The notes beneath the pieces were generated by a model, which worked only from the letters and a program-made list of their open reading frames with translations, did no database searches and was not told the origin of the DNA. The position numbers were made by a program, and so were the translations under genes. A stretch of 64,000 nucleotides of DNA from Henckelia pumila. Its lineage: Eukaryota > Streptophyta > Magnoliopsida > Lamiales > Gesneriaceae. Positions 36,988 through 48,483 of this stretch are shown in pieces. Positions within the stretch are counted from its first letter, which is position 1, and every line of letters starts with the position of its first letter. Where the stretch lies: positions 78,016,589-78,080,588 of the forward strand of contig NC_133121.1 of the NCBI RefSeq assembly GCF_033568475.1. Reading direction: 5' to 3'.

Positions 36988-37088
36988 TCTTGATAAAATA
37001 ACAAACACTCCATGGTATCTAATTATTTTGATATCCACGTATTTATGAGATAAAACCACTTAGTTCCATAAGGCACATCACGTATGTA
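36988..37088. other. 101-bp spacer between the two Helitrons
   Basis: AT-rich, no gene. It begins TCTTGATAAAATAACA, which resembles TCTTGATAATTTAACA 28 bases left of Helitron 1 (27192-27207). The rest is unlike either outer flank. Confidence 0.7.
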
Positions 37089-38952
37089 TCTTACCATTTT
37101 ATAAAGACTCCACCCCATAGAAAAACTAATTTGGTAATTTATGTGTGTATACTAAAATGCCCTCATTTTTATTCACCAAAAAGAAAACATGCGAAGGATA
37201 ACATGGTAATAATCTATACCCATTCTCAATCTAACTTCCCACCCCGAGACCCACGTTCTGTAATTTCTCCACCATTTTTCCCTCGACTCCTCATTCTCGA
37301 TTTTTCCATTTTATCTTTATTACAAAACGTTCAGCAATCGTTCCCGATTGATCGCAGAGGAGTGTATGAGTACCCCTCGGAAGTCATTAGGACTCAAGCT
37401 TCGCAGGAGGAAGTTATTCTTCCTCCCAAGATCCCACAATTATTTACTGGTACAACTTTATCTTTTGTGCACCTTTCTTTGGTTTGCCCGGGGGTGTTTT
37501 ATTTTAAATTTTTAAATTTTGTGGCAGTTGAGGTTCTTCTTCACTCTTCGAATTGAATTTTAAATTATGCGAAAAATTGAACAAATTATACAAGTATGTG
37601 AAATGCTTGCTATGTGTTTGCAGAAATGTCCGAGTGGGAAGTGCTTGCTATGTGTTTGCAGAAATGAATGAGTGAATGAGGTTTTATACTTTTCTCCCAT
37701 GGTTATTTAGATTTGATCCCTGCAGCATATTCACTGTATTTTGGCTCTCAAAGTATTTCAATATCTTCTTTTTTTTAGCAAATGAGGTTATAAGTTTGTT
37801 CATTTCTTTGTTTAGTTCTTACTATTTCGTAAATGAATTATATTATTTGTAGATTTATCTGTTTCACCGAAATTTGCTTAGATTGGATGGAATGATCATA
37901 CATTTACCTGGCATTATTTATCTTACCATATAATAAAGCAATAATTTCATTATGTAATTTTACCTTATGCATGCTTCGGCAGTGACTACGAATCAAATTT
38001 CGTAGGACGAATCGATTCTTCCTTCGAAGTTGCCACAATTTTTGTAAGATAACTTCTCCTTTTGTAAACTTTTCTTTCGGGTGCCTGGTTTTGTTTTTGT
38101 TTTTTTCTCAAGCAGCCGAGGCTTACTTTCACTGTTCACATAGAATTTTAATTTTACGGAAGATTGAACAAAAAAAAAAGGGGTTTCGGAAATGCATACT
38201 ATGTGTTTGTAGAAATGGTCAATTGCTCCCAGTGTCTTCTAATATCTTTAATTTGGTGTGAAATGCTATCTAAGTGGATTTTGATGGTTTATTAACTAAT
38301 TTTATGTCAACCGGAAAAAATTATTTGAGTTGTGGGTGATCATCTCTTTTAAATGATTTATATTCTCTTCTAAATTATTTGTTATGACATTGAAATTTTC
38401 TTATGTTGGACAGATTAACATAAGGCTATTCTAAATCATCACATCTTCAAACATTGAAATTTTATGATGTGATGTTTCTATATTTTCCCATTCGTGTAGA
38501 TAATCGCCTTTCAACTTTTGCTACTTAAAATATTAAAACTAATTGTCTTTCACTGCAGATAATTTACTTTAAAGTTTTCTTATTATGAATTATAATTTTT
38601 AAAATTATTATGCTAATATATTTTTCATAATCTGATCACATATATTTTAAAATACAAAATACAGATTGATAAGCATGTCTCTTTCCTTCAACCGTTACAT
38701 GTTAGTGCTTATCTTTTTTTTTTTTTCAAATAAATTTAAATTTATTTATATCCCAAAAAAAGTGCAACGTCTGTTGATTTCATGTATTACAAATAGATTT
38801 ATTGTTTACGTTATCTGTACCACTCAATGCTTTTCCCTTCTCACTCACTAAAATATCTCTTCCCTTTTTCATATGAAAATCTGTACTGTCCAATGATATT
38901 TATCTTTTGTTTCATTTAAATCAATTCATTTGACCGATCATCTTCCTCATTT

Positions 38953-41900
38953 ATGGAGTATTCATCTCAAGGTAATGTCGTATTTTAAATAAAATTATTT
39001 CCTCAATTTTTGATATTTTTATTTATTGTGCTTAAAATGATAGATGCTCACGTATATTTTTCTTTCAATTTTATCATGAATAGGGGAGCCGGTATCCTCC
39101 GCTTGGGATATTGCAAACACTAGGCGGAGGCGCCAAAGAAATATTTCAACAAATGAAGATCATGAGGCATATCTTGTGCGCCGACGGTCAATATATCAAA
39201 GGCGTCGGAATCAATTAAGAAATGCAACCAATGAAAACACGATCAATACTACTTCTGAGATTGGAAATACGAGCACAAGTAACGTTCAAGCTGTAGAAGA
39301 GGAAAGAGGTAAACTACATGTGAACTCCATCTCTGCAAAAAAAATAATTTTTAAAAATTATTGGTTTTCAGATTACATATCAATAAGTTTTCTTTTTAAT
39401 CAATATGCTTCATTCTAATATTTCCCTTTGTATTTGAGTGCGTGAAATGTTAGGGATATTAATTGTTTGTCAATTCTTAACATTGACTTCATCGATTCTT
39501 CAAATTTAAATTATTAATCACATGTTACGAAAGACATCAATAATTTATTACGTGATATCAAGTTGGTTTACTATTTTTTATTATTACTATTTTTTTTCTA
39601 TCATTTCACATAATATGAAAATAATTTGAATAACATTTCAGTACTTACGAGTGTCTGAAACTAATCTCACAGGTGGTGTGCGAGGAACTTCTACACTACG
39701 TCCAATTATTTACAATACACATGATTCTACTTTCGAAAGCGGTGGCACAAGTGCAATCAATATTCAATCTACACATGTGGAAGAAGGTTATTTTAACTTC
39801 ATCTCTGTATGTTAAAATTAAACATATATATTGCATAAAAAATAGTATATAAATCATATTTAACTATAGAATTTTGAAATATATTCATATGCCTACGTCA
39901 AAAATTAATATCAAATTTCCGTGTGTTTGTCATCTGTCATGGGTCAAGCACACCCCGAGTGAAAATAATAACAATACAATAATATATCATTAATTTTCAA
40001 GGGAAATCCCTTCCATATCCAGAATTTTTGAACAAACACAATTAAATACAACATAAAAATTTAAAACTGGTGATCGGGAAGACATGAAGGGCCTAATAAC
40101 TTGGGTTTAGATCTGATATTTATTTTTGTATAATTTTATTTTTATTTTGCTTTCTGAATATGCCTCTGGAAGAATTTTGTGGATAAAATAAAATTAAATA
40201 AATTTATTTCAATTTTAGATATTTTAAAATCTTTCTTCCAAAATTCCATTACAGTTATACACCATTTTAGTCTCCATGCAACAAATATTAACTTTTTTAT
40301 ATTGACTTATTTTTTAGAAAATAAAAAAATATTGAATTTTATTAAGTTCCCTCTAATTTATTTAAAATAATATTTTAATATGATTTTATTATGAGCTTAA
40401 TGAAGTTACTAATAAACACAAATGGCAACGGCAACAATATTAATGAATTCACATCCTACTGTGAAACATCATATTTCCATTGAATGCATATACTTACTAC
40501 GATTTAGTTTCTTTGCTGAAAATGTTAAAAATATATTCCGTCTAAGTCGTAATCATGCATAGATATATTCACCAATTAAGTCAACATACATCATACTTCA
40601 CAAACTTAAACATCTATTATGTTTTTTTTTTTTTCATTTACGAAATGCACGAACAAAAATGTCAAAATTTTGATACATAAGGTTATCTCCAACCATAAAT
40701 TTTATTTTAGTGCAAGTTTTGCACTAAAATGATTTAATTTATGTATCAAATTCAATATCCATATATCTCGAACCTATCTACTTCAAATATTACACCACAA
40801 ACATTATCTCCAACCACATATTTTTAAAGTTATCTCCAACCACATATTATATTTTAGGAATAATATTTATATTATATAATCAATATTAAATGGTTAAAAA
40901 ATTTAAATATAATATTTAAATTTAAAAATACATTATATATTTATTAAATTATGTATAATGAAAATTAATACACGAGGATTACAAATAAAACTTAAAAAAT
41001 TTGTATCTTTTTTTCTTTATTTAAATGTTTAAATCAAACCATTAATTATTTATTTTTAATTTATATAAAAAATTAAATATTAAACAAATAAATAGTTAAC
41101 ATATATTTTATAAATTTAATTGGAAAATTATAATAACTTTTTTATGATTGAATATTTATTTACCAAGATAATAAAGTAAATATCATAGTACAATATCTTT
41201 ATTTATAATACTTAAAAATAAAGAATAGAATTAAAAAAATACCAAAAAAACAAATGTTACCACCAAATTTGCCACAGTGGTTTTTCTTGCGCCAAATTTG
41301 GTGCAACAAATAGTGGGACGATAGTTTGGTACACTAAATAACATTCTCATTAGAGCATCATTGCATACGGCCTAAATCAGACAAAATCTATTATATTTTA
41401 CTTATTTATTTATTTTTACTTTCTAAAATAATATAATTTACACAACTACAGGAATTGATCTTATTGGTAGTGGGACTAATAATAGCAACATTCGACGCTC
41501 ACGTCCAAGACGATTTCATAATCTAGCTAGAAATTTCAGTAATTTACAAGGACACAATCGACACGTGTTGTCTGATCCAAAAACTTGCTCACACTGTCAA
41601 GCTTTGTTGTTTCACGGGGAATCATCTCAGTTGTGTTGCAGAAATGGACGCACACAATTGGATCCAATAACATCACCAATTGAGCTACAAGAACTATTTG
41701 TTATGGAAAATGAAGAAGGCAGACACTTTAGGCAGTACATAAGGGCATACAATCATGTTTTCTCTTTCACTTCTATTGGAGTTAACTTAGATGAATCACT
41801 CACAACAGGTTCAAATGGGATTTATACATTTCGTGCCCAAGGTACAATATATCACTCGATTGGAAGTCTACTGCCACCTGAAAATGATCGGCCTAGATAC

Positions 41901-44900
41901 ATGCAAATGTATATTGTAGATACTGATAATGAGATAGATAACAGACTTCTAGAAAATCAACAATTGCGAAGAGAATTGTTGATAAAGATACAAATGATAC
42001 TTGATCAATATAACCCCTTTGTGCAAGTCTTCCGACAAATTGGTCAGCGTCAGGATATACCTAACTGCAAACTGGTAATTAAGCAGCAGAAATCAAATCA
42101 ACGTCAATATTGCCAACCAACCGCATCTCAAGTTGCAGCAGTTATTGTAGACAATGAATATCCAGAAAACTTATGTGGTAGAGATATCATAGTCGAAGGT
42201 ATTAATGGACGCCTTATGAACATTCAAGATATTGTTGGCTATTATGATCCTTTACAGTATCCTCTACTTCTACCACATGGAACATATGGTTGGGACATAA
42301 ATAGTCGAAATATTCACGGAACAAAACTAACATGTTTAGACTTTTATTCCTACCGTTTACAGGTTAGTCCTAACAAAAAAATTAATTATTTCATATCTTG
42401 ATATCTTGATTCAATATATTAATAATCTATAATTGTGATCTACCTTTTGTATTAGATACGAACAATATGTGGTTGATAATTATGTAAAGATCGAAACACA
42501 AAGGCTGAGATGGATTCGTACAAACCAGAATAATATTCGATCAGAACTTTACCAAGGTCTACAAGATTGTTTAGATGGCGGTGAAAATAATGCAGGTTTG
42601 ACATCTTGATTGTGGCAATTAGCCGTGCAGATTTTTTTTTAATTTACATATCTTACTTAAATGAGAATAATATAATGTAGGAAACGTTGGTCGTAGAATA
42701 GTGCTTCCATCATCTTTCACTGGGAGCCCACGTGATATGTACCAACGATATCAAGATGCAATGGCGTTGGTCCAAACATATGGAAAGCCAGATTTATTTA
42801 TTACAATGACGTGTAATCCAAATTGGATTGAAATAAAAGAGCAATTACTACCTGGCCAGTCACCTCAAGATCGTCCGGATTTGATAACCAGAGTATTCAG
42901 AGCAAAATTTGAGGAATTCAAGAAAGATATTGTGGAGAGAGGGGTTTTGGGAAAAGTTCTTTCTTACTCATACGTCATCGAATATCAAAAGAGGGGACTG
43001 CCTCATGTTCATATGTTGCTTATATTTGAACATGTTGACAAGCTGCATAATCCAGATGATTTTGATTCAATTATTTCTGCTGAAATTCCAACAAAAATAA
43101 ATGAACCGAATCTGTATGATGCAGTTATTCGTCATATGATACATGGACCATGTGGATTACTTAACCCTCAAAGTCCATGTATGCGAGATGGTATTTGCAA
43201 GAAGAAATTCCCCAAATCATTTGCATCATTCACTACTCGAGGAAATGATTCATATCCTGTATATCGAAGACGTGAAGGCACATATGATCTTATTAGTGAC
43301 AATGGTCAGATGATGGTTGACAATGGTTGGGTTGTACCATATAATCCATTTCTTCTACTAAAATTTGATTGTCATATAAATGTTGAAGTATGTGGTGGGG
43401 TAAAATGTGTCAAATATATTTATAAATATATACACAAAGGACCTGATAGAGTGGCATTAGAATTGCGCAATGGACAAAATTGTGATGAAATAAAACAGTA
43501 TGTGGATGGAAGGTGGATTTGTGCACCCGAGGCATTATGGAGAATCTTCTCATTTGAATTCAGTCGAATGTACCCTTCGGTTTTTAGATTACAAGTACAC
43601 TTACCAAATCAACAATCGATTAGGTTCAGATCAGATCAACATGTAAGTGATGTAATTGGAGATGATGATAACTCTAAAACCATGCTGACAGAATTTTTCA
43701 CAATGAACAAAGATCTTGAATTGACTGGAAAGTATTTGTATAGAGAATTTACAGAATTTTACAGATGGATACAATCTCAGAGAAAATGGGTTCGACGAAT
43801 GGGTAGAAACAAAGTTGTTGGGAGGATATATGTCGTGTCCCCATCTGAAGGTGAAAGGTTCTATTTGCGAATCCTTTTAAATCATGTCCGAGGGCCTACA
43901 TCTTTTGAAGAACTTATGACTGTCAATGGGGTAATTTATACAACATTTAAAGAGGCAGCTGAAATTCGAGGACTTCTTCAACATGATGATTATGTTCATC
44001 ATTGTATGCAAGAAGCATGTTCTGTAAAAATGCCATCCTCATTAAGAAGATTATTTGTGTCCATATTGGTTTTTTGTCAACCAACACGAGTTCGAGAACT
44101 CTGGGATGAATATCACCCCTATATGTCTGAAGATTATGGTAGATCAAATTCTTCTAATAATTTTTTCATCACAAACAAATTGTTGCTTGAGTTGCGAAGA
44201 TTGTTGCATCAGCACAAAATGAAACTCAATGATTTTGATTTACCTATGATAAGTGTTGAGTTTTTGGATGATTCACCACTCCCAAGAATAATTGAGGATG
44301 AGCTTTCTATTCAAATTTCTGAAGAAGATTTGAGATCCGTACAATGTTTAAATTCTCAACAAAGGGTGGCATTTGAAACAATTGTTCAAAGTATTATGTG
44401 CAATCATCCAAAACTTTTTTTTATTGATGGCCCAGGCGGAAGTGGAAAAACTTTCTTATACCGCTCAATTTTAGCATATTTAAGAAAGAAAGGAAAAATC
44501 ATAATTGCAGTAGCAACTTCTGGAATAGCTGCAACTTTATTGCCTGGGGGTAGGACAGCACATTCACGTTTCAAAATTCCACTGAAGCCAACAATAGAAA
44601 CACTATGCAACATTGAAAAACAAAAAGATCTCGCGGATTTGATCAGACGATCGTCCGGTATAGTGTGGGATGAAGCTCCGATGGCTAATCGTTATGCTTT
44701 TGAATCTGTGAACAAAACTTTTCAAGATATCATGGAAAACATGTTGCCATTTGGTGGGAAAACTGTAGTTTTCGGTGGAGATTTTCGACAAGTATTACCT
44801 GTTGTGAAAAGAGGATCGGTACAAGAACAAATTGCTGCAAGTATTTCAAGGTCAACATTCTGGAACTGTGTGGATGTAATTCATCTTCATCAAAATATGA

Positions 44901-45745
44901 GATCTGAAGAAGATGTTGAGTTCTCTCAATTACTACTACGCATAGGTGATGGTTTGCAACATTCTGTAAATGGTAATTTCATAAAATTACCAGACTCGAT
45001 GGTCATACCATGGGAAGGTGACCATTCAATTTGTCAATTGATTGATGTTGTTTTTCCAAATATGATTGAATATATTAATGATGCAAACTATATGGTTAGT
45101 AGAGCCATAATTACTCCAAAAAATGCCGATGTTGATAAAATTAATGAGATACTTATTTCAAAATTTCCTGAACAAAAAATGGAATATGTATCCTGGGATT
45201 TCGTGGAAGATGACAACAACAATCTTTTTCAAGAAGAGTTCTTAAACTCTCTTAGTCCAAGCGGTTTACCACCACACAGAATTGTATTAAAAGTAGGTTG
45301 TCCTGTTATGCTCTTGAGAAATGTGGCACCTGAACTTGGTCTGTGCAATGGAACAAGGTTGATATGTCGTAATCTCTATAGAAATTTCATAGATGCTGAG
45401 ATTATAGCAGGTCCTCACAAAGGTATTAGGTATTTTATTCATCGAATGCCTCTAAAAAGTGAAGACGATTCTGGATTGCCATTTGAGTTGACACGTAAGC
45501 AGTTTCCGATAAGATTGAGTTTTGCTCTCACAATTAACAAAGCACAGGGTCAAACGATACCAAATGTTGGTATATTTTTACGTAATCATGTGTTCAGTCA
45601 TGGTCAACTTTACGTGGCGCTTTCAAGAGGAGTTTCGCAGCATTCAACAAAAATTTTGGTCAAAGATGGAAAACTGCATAACAGATCTGGCATTTACACA
45701 AAAAACATTGTTTACAAAGACGTGCTACTTCGTACTAATGGATGA
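38953..45745 (+). pseudogene. Helitron RepHel copy 2, broken in exon 5
   Basis: Exons by homology: 38953-38971, 39084-39308, 39673-39786, 41452-42362, 42456-42595 and 42681-45745. Exon 5 is 140 bp instead of 184. The missing 44 bp shift the frame and give a TGA seven codons into the exon, before the HUH and helicase domains. Exon 6 alone remains open for 1014 codons and differs from copy 1 at five residues: I/V, L/S, D/E, E/A and G/E. The Cys-rich motif in exon 4 reads CSHC instead of CPHC. The deletion is flanked by ACAA on both sides in the intact copy. Confidence 0.9.
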
Positions 45746-46786
45746 GGATAAAATTTGTAAGATCTTATGCTTTATTTCTCTCAAATGACAAAAACTACTA
45801 ATATATTTATTCACACAATGTTTTTGCGTGCAGGTCAACAATTGGAACCTCCTACCGTTTTTCATGGTCATTAAACAAATGATATTTATTATATCAAACA
45901 TAATTCTATTGTTACATATCGACACACAGGTTTGAATTTCAATTCTAGGTCACGTAATATTTCATTTCAATATTTTTATTTCATTTTATATCATACATTT
46001 TATTTATTTTTTGTTCTTAGGTTGACAATTCAACTCATCATGGGTTTTGCAAATTTGTATTCTACAAAGATAAAGATAATTAGTCTAGGATGAAAAATCA
46101 CTGTCAATAGGAGCATATACGACATTGATGATGTATTTCAGGATTTATAGTAGCAAAAGATGCATACGTAAGTTTTCTCATTAAATGTTAAATTTTCTAA
46201 TGTGATTGAAAAATGGTGATTCAACATTATTGATTTTCGACAGGGCAAACCAGATTGCTTTGATTGAAGGATGGAACTTTACCGCGGTACATTAACAAAT
46301 TATTACTATGATCTTTTTTTATACAAATCATTTCATTATCTACTTCTATTTTATATTTAAAAAATTTCGATGTCGTAGATGACTAATCAACTATCAAGCC
46401 TTGGAAAAACAAATGTCACAAACGTTGGAAGTTGTACACAATTTTATTTCATTTGTTTATTGTGGATAGGAGAGGCTTTGGAAAGAAATTTTGTGTTGCG
46501 TGGAATTGTGAAGCAGACTCTGTAAAACTCTTATTGGTGATGGTGAATTGATCTACCTGGATCAAGTGGATGTAGGATCGCATTGATCCGAACCACTATA
46601 CGTCTTTGTGTCGTTTTTATATTTGCACATCACTTGCTCAAATAAACACGACTAAATCAAAAACTTAGCACTTTCACACACTAATTCTTGCACTACATAT
46701 AAAATATTCACAACTCAACCAAGTACTTTTACAAAAATATTTCATTTACAAATATATATTTTCCAATATGCATATATTTCGTTATA

Positions 46787-46816
46787 CACATGCAACACAT
46801 GTGCCTCGGTTACTAG
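46787..46816 (+). other. Helitron copy 2 3' terminus with weakened hairpin
   Basis: Same as copy 1 except a G-to-A change in the right stem (CACATGC AAC ACATGTG), which removes the loop-closing C-G pair and leaves a 6-bp stem. Confidence 0.85.
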
Positions 46817-47353
46817 TACATATAACATATGAGCATTTTATATGGCTATTAATGTGAACGTCTATAATGAATGAAAAAACTATTAATGGCTCCCTAGGCA
46901 ATTCTATTATCCCAACTCAAGAAAAAAAAAAACTTCGATCTCTATCAATTATAAGTAGGAAGATAATTTGACGGGTGGTATTTTGTGTAATTGCATAAAT
47001 CTATATTCATTGTATATAATGGCATCACTGATATATATTTATGATATGAATTGTGTCAATCTATAACGAAGAGTAATATTTTTTACAAAAAAATAATATT
47101 TCACTCAAATTAACATATATATGTACGATATTTTTTCATAAAATAACTAACAAAAAACATATTTAGCAGTAAAAAATAATAATTTGAACATAAAAATAAT
47201 ATTTTTAATAAATAAGATATTATAAGATATTTATTTCAAAAAATTATTTTACGACAAACCGCATTCCAATATTATCATACATTCCTTAGTTATAGATGTC
47301 TCGAATAACTCGATCATTGTTTCATTTATATTACGGGGAATAGTGTTGACATA

Positions 47354-47537
47354 GGTCCCGTTTGGATTTGATAGACATTTAAAAAAAAAAACACTTTTTT
47401 AAGCTACAATTTTTGGCTTTTGAAAAAGCTCTAATTTTGACTTAAAAAAATGCTTATTTGTCAACCAAACACTTTGTTAACTTAAAAGCACTTAAAAAAG
47501 TGCTTTTTTGGCCTGACTTTTGAAATCAAACGGAGCC
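47354..47537. mobile_element. MITE-like element, GGTCCCGTTTGG / CAAACGGAGCC ends
   Basis: 184 bp between inverted ends GGTCCCGTTTGGATTT and GAAATCAAACGGAGCC, with AAAAGTGCTTTTT-type foldbacks inside and no coding capacity. ATA flanks both sides and may be the target duplication. Such ends are typical of plant DNA-transposon MITEs; the superfamily is not assigned. Confidence 0.6.
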
Positions 47538-47629
47538 ATAGTTCATAGTTGGTAATTTCCCCTTCATAGTCGTAGTATTGTTGGTCAAAAGTAAATTTTC
47601 ATTTTAACTAAAGATATATAACGTTTCAA

Positions 47630-47631
<2 letters not shown>

Positions 47632-47665
<34 letters not shown>
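47632..47665. repeat. (TA)n microsatellite
   Basis: About 17 AT units without interruption. Confidence 0.9.
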
Positions 47666-47667
<2 letters not shown>

Positions 47668-48383
47668 ATTTTTTAAAGGATGATTTTTAAATAAAAGATT
47701 TACAACGCAATCAAGATACACAATTCATACAAATAACCTGATATTATTCATGCAAAAACCAATGCTTTAATGTCAAAAACGTACGTACATTTTGTAGAAG
47801 AAATATTCAAATTAAGAGAGTTAAATGAGTATTATTTTATCGGAGAAATTATATCTCATTCTTAAATGCAATTTTCTAAAAAAAAAAAACTTCACGATAA
47901 AAACTTTAATGGAAGAAATCATTTCCCCGCAAGAAAAGGTTCCGAAGCACATGGCGGCCTTGTTTCGTTTTCTTTTTTCTTGTTTTTTTTGAAGGAGCCT
48001 TGTTTCGTTTTCTTGTCAATACCTCGGTAATTATTTCATATTTTCTCCCAAAAAATAAAAAAAATAAAACGAATTCTTCTTCATCATGCTCTCAAACATA
48101 ATATCTTATCACATAAAATCTCATTTCTATATGCAATAAAATATTGTGGTCGATCCTATATTTTCTAAATATAATTAAGTTACATGATTTAGCGAACTAA
48201 CTTTTATGTTATTTAATTTCACTCTTTATAATTACTTATACGTCGTATCGTAATTATCATGTCAATCTCATATATTCTCATAAAAATAATTAAAATTAAA
48301 AACAATAATAACATATTAAAATTGAAGTAAATATATATATATTAAAAAAATTATAATTCTCACCTTCTTTCTTTTACTTTAGA

Positions 48384-48409
48384 CCAATCAATCAAATGTC
48401 CTTTAAAAG
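48384..48409 (+). promoter_or_regulatory. Possible CCAAT box and TATA-like element of the thaumatin-like gene
   Basis: CCAAT at 48384-48388 and TTTAAAAG at 48402-48409, 75-100 bases before the start codon, followed by a CT-rich leader. Spacing is plausible for a plant promoter; this is weak evidence by itself. Confidence 0.35.
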
Positions 48410-48483
48410 AGGGAGTAGCTCACTCTCAGTCACTTGCACACATTCATTCACACTCTGCTCTCATCTCGTTCTCGCAGCAAGCC

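Larger units (their letters stand above)
37089..46816 (+). mobile_element. Helitron copy 2, 9.73 kb, same orientation
   Basis: Same TC start (37089, preceded by A) and CTAG end (46816, followed by T). It has the same structure as copy 1, with a longer T-run in the 5' region (near 38713), one extra base in the T-run near 40622, a 44-bp deletion in exon 5 and about 17 substitutions. Its 3' hairpin carries a mutation (46787-46803). The Rep-helicase frame is broken, so mobility would need protein from another copy. Confidence 0.93.
46817..48383. other. AT-rich intergenic DNA upstream of the thaumatin-like gene
   Basis: No gene supported. It contains a MITE-like element (47354-47537), a TA microsatellite (47632-47665) and many A/T runs. 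Confidence 0.6.

Noticed and set aside
27220..46816. Simple tandem segmental duplication of a 9.8-kb block
   Set aside because: The sequence identity stops exactly at Helitron termini on both sides and the spacer is not found at the outer ends, so two transposon copies explain it better.
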